DNA of 64,000 bases from Lachnospiraceae bacterium (GTDB taxonomy: Bacteria; Bacillota; Clostridia; Lachnospirales; Lachnospiraceae), in assembly GCA_028692395.1 (NCBI GenBank), contig JAQUXP010000018.1:1-64000 (forward strand), read 5' to 3'. Position 1 is the first letter of the stretch, and the number at the start of each line of letters is the position of its first letter. Shown here one piece after another: positions 1-8,336 of the stretch. A model generated the notes under the pieces. It was not told the origin of the DNA, did no database searches, and was given only the letters and a program-made list of their open reading frames with translations. Both the position numbers and the translations under genes were made by a program.

Positions 1-2
1 TG

Positions 3-356
3 ACGGGAGATCTTGGATGCTATGGAAAAACCGGGGAGCTGTACTTTCAGGGACGAAAAGATTTCCAGATTAAACATATGGGGCATCGGATTGAGCTGGA
101 AGAAATTGAGGAGGTATTGGGACGTATGCCGGGAGTGGAAAGATGCTGCTGCGTGTTCGATACCGGAAGGCAGCGTATCATAGGGTATTATACCGGAGAC
201 GGGGAAGAGAAAAACATACATAAAGCAATCAGAGAATACCTTCCGGGCTATATGGTTCCCAGGCAAATCGTAAAAATGCAGGAAATACCACTGAATAAGA
301 ATGGAAAAACAGATCGGAAGTATTTTCATCAGAAACTGGAGGAACAGAAGCCATGA
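3..356 (+). CDS. Amino-acid adenylating enzyme, C-terminal 117 residues (DltA-like), 5' truncated by window edge
   Basis: The reading frame is open to the left edge, so only the C-terminal part is present. The visible part carries late core motifs of the AMP-binding adenylation superfamily: TGDLGCYGKTGELYFQGR at the very start (the TGD and GR..D..IK region), GHRIELEEIE, and the A10 motif with its catalytic lysine in PLNKNGKTDR near the end. In the family this enzyme activates an amino acid as aminoacyl-AMP and loads it on a carrier protein. The stop overlaps the next start by 4 nt. The carrier protein, MBOAT and DltD-like genes that follow make a surface-polymer esterification operon likely. 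The loaded amino acid cannot be read from this fragment because the specificity pocket lies outside the window. Confidence 0.9.
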   Translation, partial: TGDLGCYGKTGELYFQGRKDFQIKHMGHRIELEEIEEVLGRMPGVERCCCVFDTGRQRIIGYYTGDGEEKNIHKAIREYLPGYMVPRQIVKMQEIPLNKNGKTDRKYFHQKLEEQKP

Positions 357-1573
357 ATATAGAGCAACTGGAGTATGGTATCGTGCAGTATGGAACGCCT
401 ATGTATGCCTTTGACATAGATCAGGTGCTACAGCGTGTGCGGTGGTTTCAGGAACTGTTAGGGCATGAGGTCAGTTTATGCTTTGCGATGAAGGCAAATC
501 CATTTCTTGCAAAGTATCTGGCAGAGGCGGTGGATCGAGTAGAAGTATGTTCCATGGGCGAGTTTCGGATCTGCAGGAACAAGGAAATCACACCGGAGAA
601 AATTCTGGTATCAGGGGTGCGTAAGAAAAAAGAAGATATTTATGAGATATTAGATACATTTGGGGAAAGATGCAGCTTTTCTGTGGAATCCCTGAAGCAG
701 TTTCAGAACATTGCCGATTGGTGCAGCACCAACAAGACAAGTATTGATATCTACCTTCGGCTGACAAGTGGGAATCAATTTGGCATGGATCTGCAGACCA
801 TAAAAAATATTATTGATATGCGGCGTGTCTGCACCTATCTTCATATAAAAGGAATTCACTATTTTTCGGGAACACAGAAGAAATCGGTGCAGGTGATTCG
901 AAGAGAGCTGAGGTACCTTGATGACGTCTTCTTAGAATTGAAAGAGGAGCTGGGCTTTTGCGTGGAGGAGCTGGAATATGGACCAGGGCTGGCCGCAGTG
1001 TATTTTGCAGGGCAGGAGGATACCACAGAAGAACAGTTAAAGCAGCTGAAGGACTTTCTGCTGCATATGCGCTGGAAGGGAAAAGTGACACTGGAGATTG
1101 GACGTGCACTGACTGCAGACTGTGGATATTATCTCACCCAGGTGCAGGACATCAAGCAAAATGATGGAAGGAATTACTGCATTGTTGACGGAGGCATACA
1201 TCAGATGAATTATGATGGCCAGGTCCGGGGAATGTATACCCCGTCCATCCAGGTAAGTCCCAGGCGTGAAGCGGGAGTAAAAAAGGAATGGATGGTTTGC
1301 GGTTCTTTATGCACGGCAAATGATGTGCTGGCACAAAAAGCAGAATTTGTTGATCTCAAGGTGGGAAATATCTTGATTTTTGAGCGGACAGGAGCTTACT
1401 CCATGACAGAGGGTATGGCACTGTTTCTCAGCCATGAACTGCCAGGGATCGCAGTATACAGTGAAACTGATGGATGGAAGCTGCTGAGAAAGAATCAGGC
1501 AACTTTTGAATGGAATATGGGAGGAAATACAAAAGATGAGTACTTTGACAGATATTTTAATGGAAATCGATGA
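353..1573 (+). CDS. PLP-dependent decarboxylase, fold type III (LysA/BtrK-like)
   Basis: 406 residues. It belongs to the ornithine/diaminopimelate decarboxylase group. The PLP lysine is K47 in CFAMKANP, a phosphate-binding stretch is EIGRALTADCGYY, and the C-terminal catalytic cysteine lies in VCGSLCTANDVL. It starts 4 nt inside the preceding adenylating gene and is followed by an acyl carrier protein gene. That is unusual for lysine biosynthesis but is the arrangement expected of BtrK-type enzymes, which decarboxylate an aminoacyl group held on a carrier protein. The inference is that the amino acid loaded by the upstream enzyme is decarboxylated on the carrier before transfer to a surface polymer. 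A free-amino-acid decarboxylase is the alternative. The family is certain; the substrate is not. Confidence 0.85.
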   Translation: MNIEQLEYGIVQYGTPMYAFDIDQVLQRVRWFQELLGHEVSLCFAMKANPFLAKYLAEAVDRVEVCSMGEFRICRNKEITPEKILVSGVRKKKEDIYEILDTFGERCSFSVESLKQFQNIADWCSTNKTSIDIYLRLTSGNQFGMDLQTIKNIIDMRRVCTYLHIKGIHYFSGTQKKSVQVIRRELRYLDDVFLELKEELGFCVEELEYGPGLAAVYFAGQEDTTEEQLKQLKDFLLHMRWKGKVTLEIGRALTADCGYYLTQVQDIKQNDGRNYCIVDGGIHQMNYDGQVRGMYTPSIQVSPRREAGVKKEWMVCGSLCTANDVLAQKAEFVDLKVGNILIFERTGAYSMTEGMALFLSHELPGIAVYSETDGWKLLRKNQATFEWNMGGNTKDEYFDRYFNGNR

Positions 1574-1766
1574 CAGTATCAATTATGAAAAGGAAAAGGC
1601 ACTGATTGATGACAGACTGCTGGACTCCTTTGCAGTGATATCTCTGATTGGCGAGCTGGAAGAGACCTTCGAGATACAGATAGAGGCATCCCAGATTATA
1701 CCGGATAATTTCAATTCCGTGGAAGCAATGGAGGCAATGATTAGAAGGTTACAGGGGATGGATTAA
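1536..1766 (+). CDS. Acyl/aminoacyl carrier protein (DltC-like)
   Basis: 76 residues with the start at 1536, chosen because GGAGG lies 11 nt upstream; a longer reading from 1506 would overlap the decarboxylase more deeply. The phosphopantetheine attachment serine is S31 in LLDSFAVISL, which corresponds to the DSL/DSF motif. The rest fits the four-helix carrier fold (IGELEETFEIQI, then a final helix VEAMEAMIRRL). The length equals typical DltC. It sits between the decarboxylase and the MBOAT acyltransferase, so it probably carries the activated amino acid, or its decarboxylated product, to the membrane enzyme. Confidence 0.88.
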   Translation: MSTLTDILMEIDDSINYEKEKALIDDRLLDSFAVISLIGELEETFEIQIEASQIIPDNFNSVEAMEAMIRRLQGMD

Positions 1767-1768
1767 GT

Positions 1769-3301
1769 ATGGCGTATCATACAAGTATCTATTTATTCTT
1801 ATTTTTGCCCGTGGTGTTACTGCTGTATCAGATAACACCACGGAAGATACGGCCCTTTGTGCTGCTGGCAGCAGGCTATGTCTTCTTCTGGATCATCAGT
1901 GGCGAACTGGTCTGGTATTTGATACTGACAACACTTTTTACCCATTACATTGCAATATGGATCGAAGGAACAGAGGTAAAGAACAAGAAGGGGAGAAAGC
2001 GTATCCTGATCTTTGGGATTCTGGTCCTTTTAGGGGTCCTGGGCTATCTCAAGTATTACAATTTCTTTGCTCAGAACGTGAATCGTGTTTTAGATCAGGT
2101 TCACCCTGGGGTAGCTATCACCATGAAAATGATAGTTCTTCCTATCGGCATTTCCTTTTATACCCTGCAGGCGATCGGTTATATGGTGGACGTTTACTGG
2201 AAAAAAATACCTGCGGAAAAAAATCTGGCAAAGGTTGCACTTTTTCTTGGATTTTTCCCCCAGATTATGGAAGGACCCATCAGCATGTATCCCCAGACTT
2301 CCCAGCAGCTGTGGAAGGGGGATCCGATAACCCTGGAAAATCTTACAGGAGGAAGCCTGCGTATCATCTGGGGACTGTTTAAAAAGATGATTATAGCGGA
2401 TCGGCTGTATCTGGTAGTCCAGGCAGTCTTTGAGCATTATGACAAATACAATGGTGTAGTCATCGCAGCTGCCGCCGTGGCCTATACGGTTCAGCTGTAT
2501 ATGGAATTCTCAGGCTGTATGGATATTGTTCTTGGTTCCGGACAGATACTTGGAGTGACGCTGCCGGAAAACTTCAGACAGCCCTTTGCCTCTAGAAATG
2601 CAGCGGAATTCTGGAGAAGATGGCATATTACGCTGGGAGTCTGGCTGAAAACCTATGTTTTTTTCCCGGTCTCCACATCCAGAATCGTAAAACGATGGAA
2701 TCATTTTGGTAAAACACATCTCAGCAAACATATGACAAAGCTTGGGATTTCTGCCATAGCACTTTTCCCGGTCTGGCTTGGTAATGGCCTGTGGCACGGG
2801 GCGCGGTGGAGCTATCTGTTCTATGGAATGTATTATTTTACGATTCTTCTGCTGGGAATTGCAGTAGAGCCCATAAGAGATCAGATCTTAAAGGTCTGCA
2901 GAATCAATCAGGATGCAGTTTGGTGGAGGATGCTTCAGATCGGAAAAACATGGATGATCATCTTTACGGGAGAATTATTCTTTCGGGCAAACGGGCTGCG
3001 TGCAGGGTACAGAATGTTCCGCAGCATTTTTGAAAACTTTACACTTGACAAGCTGTGGGACGGGACGTTCTTATCCTTTGGATTAGATAAGGCAGATTAC
3101 TTTATCGTGTTTTGTGGCTGTCTGTGTGTGGCAATCGTAGGCATTATCAGGGAAAGGAGTTTGCTGGATACGCAACAGATGCAGAAGGTATGCCTGCCGG
3201 TTCGATGGGCAGTGTATTATGGTCTGATCATAGCGGTCATCTTATTTGGCGCCTATGGAGTTGGGTACCAGCAGGTAGATTTGATTTATGCAGGATTCTA
3301 G
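1769..3301 (+). CDS. MBOAT-family membrane O-acyltransferase (DltB/AlgI-like)
   Basis: 510 residues and about a dozen hydrophobic segments. MBOAT hallmarks are the FWRRWHITLGVWLKTYVFFP segment and the invariant histidine H343 in NGLWHGARWSYLFYG. In the family (DltB, AlgI, PatA) the protein moves an acyl or aminoacyl group from a carrier or CoA across the membrane to a polymer hydroxyl. It begins 2 nt after the carrier protein stop and overlaps the following SGNH gene by 14 nt, so the two are translationally coupled, as dltB and dltD usually are. At 510 aa it is closer to AlgI-type proteins than to the ~400-aa DltB. Confidence 0.92.
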   Translation: MAYHTSIYLFLFLPVVLLLYQITPRKIRPFVLLAAGYVFFWIISGELVWYLILTTLFTHYIAIWIEGTEVKNKKGRKRILIFGILVLLGVLGYLKYYNFFAQNVNRVLDQVHPGVAITMKMIVLPIGISFYTLQAIGYMVDVYWKKIPAEKNLAKVALFLGFFPQIMEGPISMYPQTSQQLWKGDPITLENLTGGSLRIIWGLFKKMIIADRLYLVVQAVFEHYDKYNGVVIAAAAVAYTVQLYMEFSGCMDIVLGSGQILGVTLPENFRQPFASRNAAEFWRRWHITLGVWLKTYVFFPVSTSRIVKRWNHFGKTHLSKHMTKLGISAIALFPVWLGNGLWHGARWSYLFYGMYYFTILLLGIAVEPIRDQILKVCRINQDAVWWRMLQIGKTWMIIFTGELFFRANGLRAGYRMFRSIFENFTLDKLWDGTFLSFGLDKADYFIVFCGCLCVAIVGIIRERSLLDTQQMQKVCLPVRWAVYYGLIIAVILFGAYGVGYQQVDLIYAGF

Positions 3302-4289
3302 CAGCAGAAGAAAAAAGATTGTCAGAAGTGTGATATTTCTGGCGGGACTTCTTGGTCTGCTTTTATGGATGTCACATCAGATCACGGATTTCACGAAGAA
3401 AAACGGAGATATGATACAGGGCAGAAATAAAAGTATTGTGGAGATACAAAAGGAGCCGGAAAATACCATCGATGTTCTGGTGGTGGGAGACAGTGAAAGC
3501 TATACGTCTGTCTCCCCTTTGGAAATGTGGAAAAATCAGGGTGTAGCATCATTTATCTGTGGACAGTCCGGACAGAAGATACAGGAAACATATTATATGT
3601 TAAAGACTGCGCTGACGCACCAGTCGCCAAAGCTTGTTCTTCTTGAGACGAATGTGTTGTTTCGCAACATGAAAGGAGTGAAGGGAATACAGGAGGAAGT
3701 GATCCAGAAGGCAGACTACTATTTTCCCATCTTTCGTTTCCATGATATATGGAAAAATATGCTTCTGGGCAGAAAATATACAGAGGAAAGATACAAGGGC
3801 TTTACTCTTCGGGATATGGTGCAGTCTTATGACGGTGGACAGTATATGAAGGAAACGACAGAAAAGGACCAGATCACACAAGATATGGAGAATTACACCG
3901 ATAAGATTCTGGAGCTTTGCAGGGAACATAATGCCAGGGTGATGTTTTACAGTGCACCTTCTCCGCTAAATTACAGCTATCGAAAGCATAACGCAATTCA
4001 GGAGCTTGCTGACAAAAAGCAGCTGTTATATCTGGACCTGAATCTGCACACAGAGGAACTGTCTATTGACTGGAAAGTCGACAGTATGGATAAAGGAGAT
4101 CACCTGAATCTGTCCGGGGCCAATAAAGTAACACAATACCTGGGAGCGTATATCCAGAAGCGCTATGAGCTGCCGGATCATCGCAGAGAAGCTGCCTATC
4201 AGAGCTGGCAGAAGGATGCCGCAAGCTATGTAGAAAAGGCGCAGAAAAGAATTATGCTGATACAGGACAGGGGGAATTCCGGAAAATAA
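3288..4289 (+). CDS. Membrane-anchored SGNH/DltD-like protein
   Basis: 333 residues. An N-terminal membrane anchor spans about residues 11-31 and is followed by an extracellular domain. The SGNH signature is visible: GDSE at 67-70 (VLVVGDSESYTSVSPLEMW), GQSG as the glycine block, and the Asp/His pair in KGDHLNLSGANKV near the C-terminus. DltD and AlgX/AlgJ-type partners of MBOAT enzymes have this architecture and act outside the membrane on the acyl transfer. Overlap with the MBOAT gene supports a working pair. It is the last structural gene of the operon. The next gene, a response regulator, starts 33 nt later and may be cotranscribed. Confidence 0.87.
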   Translation: MQDSSSRRKKIVRSVIFLAGLLGLLLWMSHQITDFTKKNGDMIQGRNKSIVEIQKEPENTIDVLVVGDSESYTSVSPLEMWKNQGVASFICGQSGQKIQETYYMLKTALTHQSPKLVLLETNVLFRNMKGVKGIQEEVIQKADYYFPIFRFHDIWKNMLLGRKYTEERYKGFTLRDMVQSYDGGQYMKETTEKDQITQDMENYTDKILELCREHNARVMFYSAPSPLNYSYRKHNAIQELADKKQLLYLDLNLHTEELSIDWKVDSMDKGDHLNLSGANKVTQYLGAYIQKRYELPDHRREAAYQSWQKDAASYVEKAQKRIMLIQDRGNSGK

Positions 4290-4322
4290 TAGGGATGCGA
4301 TAAGATGGCGAAGGAGGATGCG

Positions 4323-5039
4323 ATGGAGAAAGAAGTAATACTGATTGTAGAAGATGACGCAGATATTCGGGAGGGAATCCGGATTCTGCTGGAAAGTGAA
4401 GGGTATCTGATTACGGAAGCCAGGGATGGTAGACAGGGTCTGGAATTATTGAATCAGGATACAGATCTGGTGATTCTTGATATTATGATGCCGGGAATAT
4501 CAGGACTTCGAACCTGTGAGGAAATCCGTAAAACATCAAATGTTCCGGTACTTTTTCTTACGGCAAAGACGCAGGAATCTGATAAGATGATAGGATTAAT
4601 GGTAGGCGGAGATGATTATCTTCCAAAGCCCTTTTCTTATGCGGAGCTTCTTGGAAGGGTGAAAGCTCTGCTTCGAAGATATAAGGTATATAAGGGCAAA
4701 TGTGATGAAACTGACAGAGAAGAAGAGCATTATATTACGGCCGCCAATATTAAAATCAATGAGACATTTAATGAAATATACTTATCAGGGAAGGAGACGG
4801 AACTATCAGATATTGAATATCGTATGCTGCTGTTACTGATGCGATATCCCAGAAAGATATTCTCAGCTCAGAATATCTATGAAAGTGTCTGGAAGGAACC
4901 GTATTTTTACACCTGTAACAGCACCGTGATGGTACATATCCGCAAGCTGCGGGTGAAAATAGAGGAAGATCCACAGAATCCAAAACTTATCAGAACTGTA
5001 TGGGGAAAGGGATATAAATTTGAAGCAAATCATGAATAA
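4323..5039 (+). CDS. OmpR-family response regulator
   Basis: 238 residues from 4323. This start is preferred over 4305 because GGAGG at 4313-4317 is 5 nt upstream. The receiver domain has acidic residues EDD at 10-12, phospho-acceptor D53 in LVILDIMMPG, the T/S switch in VLFLTAKT and lysine in LPKPFSYAEL. A winged-helix DNA-binding domain follows and ends in IRTVWGKGYKFE, the standard OmpR/PhoB C-terminus. Its stop lies inside the downstream kinase gene (20-nt overlap). The position behind a dlt-like operon suggests that it controls surface modification, as VanR- or DltR-type regulators do, but no target site was identified. Confidence 0.93.
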   Translation: MEKEVILIVEDDADIREGIRILLESEGYLITEARDGRQGLELLNQDTDLVILDIMMPGISGLRTCEEIRKTSNVPVLFLTAKTQESDKMIGLMVGGDDYLPKPFSYAELLGRVKALLRRYKVYKGKCDETDREEEHYITAANIKINETFNEIYLSGKETELSDIEYRMLLLLMRYPRKIFSAQNIYESVWKEPYFYTCNSTVMVHIRKLRVKIEEDPQNPKLIRTVWGKGYKFEANHE

Positions 5040-6342
5040 ACATCATTCGTTGTATGTTCAGCTCTTACTTTTACTGGTAATCTCTGCGGTCATATCCGGA
5101 TCCATATTCGCTTTCTTAAATCTGACAAGGGAGTATATGAATGGATATTATTATAATGATGAGAGCTATATTGATCATGAAAATCAAAAATATATAGGTA
5201 AGCTGCAGCGCTATATAGACAGCAATCAAATCGAAAAGAATGAAGTTCAGAAGCTTAAGCCCTGGATTAAAAAACAGGGCCTTCTGTCTATCCAAATATA
5301 TTTTGACGGGGTTTTGCATTATGATTCGGAGTATACGGATCAGGAATCCATACAGAATGAAAATATACGTTTGACGGATTATGACTGGAATCAATACTAC
5401 ACGGTAAAATTTGCCGATGGAGAGGGTCAGGTCAGTATGTACGGCAGCTATGGGTATAAAATCTATATGTTGTCAGGAATTGTCAGTGCCTGTATATCAT
5501 TTGCTGTTTTTCTTGTTCTGGTCATCTGCGGAATCAGGAAGAAGATGAAGTATATATCAGAGCTTAGCAAGGAAATTGAGATACTGGAAGGGGGAAATCT
5601 GGATTATCCGGTTGCAGTGATTGGACATGATGAATTGGCTTCCTTAGCCCGGGGACTGGATGATATGAGAATATCCTTTCAGGAACAGACGGTCAGAGAG
5701 ACACATCTGGTACAGGAGAATCAGAGGATTATCACCGAGATGTCACATGATATCCGAACACCGATTACGGCGGTGATGCTGTATACGGAGATCCTAAGAA
5801 AAGGGGCATATAAAGACGAGAAACAGCTAAAAGAATATATTGAAAAAATAGATTATAAATGCCGCCGTATGAAGCAGCTGACAGATAATCTGTTTGAATA
5901 TTCGCTGGTTACAGGAGAAACCGAGATTGATCTGGAGGAGCCGGAGAGCTATGAAGTGATATTTTATGATTTGTTTTCTGAGACTGGCTACTATCTGGAA
6001 CAGGAGGGATTTCAGATAGCGTTTAAGGTAGAGTGGATCGATGAGAAGATTCAGATATCCGGAAATTATCTGGGAAGAATTATGGATAACATCACATCCA
6101 ATATCATAAAGTATGCAGATCGGGCGTTTCCTGTTACGGTTTCTTCGCTCAAAGAAAAGAATACAGTGGGATTTTCATTTACCAATACGATCAGAGCTTC
6201 GAAGGAGGGAAAAGAAAGCACAGAGATTGGCTTACACAGTATAAGGAATATGATGTCCAAGATGGGCGGCAGATGTGAGACACAGAAGAAGGAAAACAAT
6301 TTTTGTATTCAGCTGCTGTTTCCGTGTGTTATGGAAAGATAA
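5020..6342 (+). CDS. Membrane sensor histidine kinase, partner of the OmpR regulator
   Basis: 440 residues. The likely initiator is TTG at 5020, because AAAGGG at 5006-5011 is 8 nt upstream; the first ATG (5032) has no site at a useful distance. The order is TM1 (about 10-28), an extracellular domain of ~115 residues rich in Tyr and Asp, TM2 (about 149-170), HAMP, then a HisKA helix with H243 in EMSHDIRTPITAV. The ATPase domain keeps an N box (DNITSNIIKYA) but the usual DxGxG is replaced by a FTNTI segment and only a short G2-like TEIGLHSI remains. This degenerate form is often seen in small VanS-like kinases of Clostridia. It probably phosphorylates the overlapping regulator. Confidence 0.9.
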   Translation: MKQIMNKHHSLYVQLLLLLVISAVISGSIFAFLNLTREYMNGYYYNDESYIDHENQKYIGKLQRYIDSNQIEKNEVQKLKPWIKKQGLLSIQIYFDGVLHYDSEYTDQESIQNENIRLTDYDWNQYYTVKFADGEGQVSMYGSYGYKIYMLSGIVSACISFAVFLVLVICGIRKKMKYISELSKEIEILEGGNLDYPVAVIGHDELASLARGLDDMRISFQEQTVRETHLVQENQRIITEMSHDIRTPITAVMLYTEILRKGAYKDEKQLKEYIEKIDYKCRRMKQLTDNLFEYSLVTGETEIDLEEPESYEVIFYDLFSETGYYLEQEGFQIAFKVEWIDEKIQISGNYLGRIMDNITSNIIKYADRAFPVTVSSLKEKNTVGFSFTNTIRASKEGKESTEIGLHSIRNMMSKMGGRCETQKKENNFCIQLLFPCVMER

Positions 6343-6441
6343 ATATTTATAGATAATGCGTAGATTGTTCTATTTTTTTCATTCCTTTGTTTTGTTAAGA
6401 TGAATACATCGAAACATGGGATGAAAAAGGAGGGCTTTAGT

Positions 6442-7344
6442 ATGAAAGAAAAAAGTATTTCTCTACTTGCATTACGCCAGAGAAACACACGAAGAGTAGC
6501 GGCGTTGTTTTTGGCACCGGTTGCTATCCTGTTGACTGTTTTTGTATTTTATCCGATTGTGGATACGTTTATTACAAGCGGTTATCAGTGGAATGGAATC
6601 TCAGCTGACAAGAAATTCATAGGGTTTGGGAACTGGAGTAAGCTGATCGCAGACAAGAGTTTTTGGATTGCTTTTAAAAACAACCTGATTATCATGGTTC
6701 TGTCGATCTGTATTCAGATTCCAATTGGTCTTGCACTGGCAACCTTTTTGGATTTTGGAGGCAAAAAGCTTACTATTTTTAAAGTACTATGGTTTATTCC
6801 GCTGCTGATGTCATCGGTAGCAATCGGTTTTCTGTTCACTTACGCACTGGCAACCAATGGTGGTCTTGTAAGTACAATCGCCGGATGGTTTGGAGGGGGT
6901 AATATTGATCTGCTGGGTAATCCAAAGACAGCGCTGCTTACCGTTATCCTTGTAATCTGCTGGCAGTTTACGCCATTTTATATGGTTTACTTTATGGCTG
7001 CATTTACGAATATACCTTTTGACGTTTTTGAGGCTGCAAGAATTGATGGAGCTACCAGAGGACAGTATTTCTGGAGAATTGCACTTCCGCTTCTGGTACC
7101 GTCTATGAAGAGTGCGGCAATTCTGTCCATGGTAGGATCGCTAAAATACTTTGATTTGATCTATGTTATGACGGGAGGCGGGCCTGGTACCTCCACCGAG
7201 TTGATGGCAACGTATATGTACAAACAGTCCTTCAAAACCTTCAACATGGGCTATGGCTCCACGGTTGCCGGCGGTATGTTCCTGCTTATTACCATGGTTT
7301 CACTGATTACCATGAAATTATTAAATGGAAAGAAGGAGGCATAA
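6442..7344 (+). CDS. ABC transporter permease, sugar type (MsmF/UgpA-like)
   Basis: 300 residues with six predicted membrane segments. The start at 6442 is set by AGGAGGG at 6428-6434; the upstream ATG at 6400 lacks a ribosome site. The cytoplasmic EAA loop that docks on the ATPase is present as EAARIDGATRGQYFWRIALP, followed by the MTGGGPGTSTEL motif typical of carbohydrate-uptake (CUT1) permeases. It pairs with the next gene. No ATPase gene is near, so the importer probably shares a general MsmK-type ATPase encoded elsewhere. With the binding protein at 12.9 kb and the GH3 enzyme at 14.5 kb it likely imports an oligosaccharide. Confidence 0.93.
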   Translation: MKEKSISLLALRQRNTRRVAALFLAPVAILLTVFVFYPIVDTFITSGYQWNGISADKKFIGFGNWSKLIADKSFWIAFKNNLIIMVLSICIQIPIGLALATFLDFGGKKLTIFKVLWFIPLLMSSVAIGFLFTYALATNGGLVSTIAGWFGGGNIDLLGNPKTALLTVILVICWQFTPFYMVYFMAAFTNIPFDVFEAARIDGATRGQYFWRIALPLLVPSMKSAAILSMVGSLKYFDLIYVMTGGGPGTSTELMATYMYKQSFKTFNMGYGSTVAGGMFLLITMVSLITMKLLNGKKEA

Positions 7345-7348
7345 AGGA

Positions 7349-8197
7349 ATGGATAATTACAAAAAGAATAAACGAAAAAGTATTGTTGCATGGATTATCG
7401 CATTTATTTTTGCAATCTTCTGGATGATTGTTTCCATTATGCCATTTATATTTATGGTATTGAACTCCTTCAAAGAGAAATTTGAAATGCTGGTCAAGGG
7501 TGTATTCCAGCTTCCGGATGCACTGAACTGGACAAACTATACAGAAGTACTCACAGGCGGTTTCACAACTTATTTTATGAACAGTGTGATTGTCCTTGCG
7601 ATCTCACTGATACTGCTGCTGTTTTTTGCATCCTGTGCATCCTATCCACTGGCAAGATTCAACTTTAAGCTTGCACAGCCGATCTATGCATTGATTGTGG
7701 CATGTATGTCCATACCGGTACATATCACCCTGATTCCGGTCTTTCGTATGGCAAAGTCTACCGGACTTTACGATTCCATCTGGGCATTGATTGGACCGTA
7801 TATTGCGTTTGCAATCCCGATTTCTGTCTTTATTCTTACCAGCTTTATGAAAGAGATTCCAAGAGAGATTGAGGAATCGGCAGAGATTGACGGCTGTGGA
7901 AAGATTCAGATGTTTTTCTCCATGATTATGCCGCTGGCGAAACCTGGTCTTGCAACACTTGCAATCTACAATGGTGTAAATATGTGGAATGAGTTTTCCT
8001 TTGCATACACATTGACGCAGTCCTCCGCAAACCGTACACTTCCCCTTGCAATCTGGGAATTCCAGGGACAGTATTCTATGAATACACCTATGATTATGGC
8101 AGTTTTGACCTTAACTCTTCTGCCAATGATTATTCTGTTTATTATATTCCAGGATAAACTGGTAAAAGGTATGACGGCAGGTGCTGTAAAAGGTTGA
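7349..8197 (+). CDS. ABC transporter permease, sugar type (MsmG/UgpE-like)
   Basis: 282 residues. The start at 7349 is supported by AGGAGG at 7334-7339, 9 nt upstream. Six hydrophobic segments flank the EAA-type loop EIEESAEIDGCGKIQMFFSM, which identifies the second CUT1 permease half. It follows its partner after 4 nt, so the two are cotranslated. A strong hairpin with a short T run (8215-8247) comes right after the stop and separates the permeases from the regulatory pair. Confidence 0.93.
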   Translation: MDNYKKNKRKSIVAWIIAFIFAIFWMIVSIMPFIFMVLNSFKEKFEMLVKGVFQLPDALNWTNYTEVLTGGFTTYFMNSVIVLAISLILLLFFASCASYPLARFNFKLAQPIYALIVACMSIPVHITLIPVFRMAKSTGLYDSIWALIGPYIAFAIPISVFILTSFMKEIPREIEESAEIDGCGKIQMFFSMIMPLAKPGLATLAIYNGVNMWNEFSFAYTLTQSSANRTLPLAIWEFQGQYSMNTPMIMAVLTLTLLPMIILFIIFQDKLVKGMTAGAVKG

Positions 8198-8214
8198 TAT
8201 AACATGTTTTATGG

Positions 8215-8247
8215 ATCGCCGCAGGATAAATTCCCGCGGCGATTTTG
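8215..8247 (+). terminator. Intrinsic terminator after the permease pair
   Basis: An 8-bp perfect stem ATCGCCGC/GCGGCGAT (8215-8222 with 8236-8243) is followed by a short T tract. It lies 17 nt after the second permease stop and probably separates permease mRNA from yesM-type transcription. Confidence 0.7.
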
Positions 8248-8289
8248 CTGTGCAGAAGTAATGTGTGGTATCAAAAGATGATACATCTG

Positions 8290-8298
8290 TGTTATGAT
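8290..8298 (+). promoter_or_regulatory. Candidate extended -10 promoter for the YesM/YesN pair
   Basis: TGTTATGAT (TG-n-TATGAT) lies 38 nt upstream of the kinase start and downstream of the terminator at 8215-8247. No good -35 is seen, as is common for extended -10 promoters. A small inverted repeat GTATC/GATAC (8268-8284) sits just upstream and could be an operator. Confidence 0.45.
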
Positions 8299-8336
8299 GA
8301 ACGTATTCAAAAACAGGCGTTTGGGAGGAAACTACA

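Noticed and set aside
6343-6441. Possible promoter before the first sugar permease (TTGTTC, TTTTTC and TAAGAT boxes)
   Set aside because: Spacings are 25 and 15 bp, neither acceptable; the region is simply T-rich.
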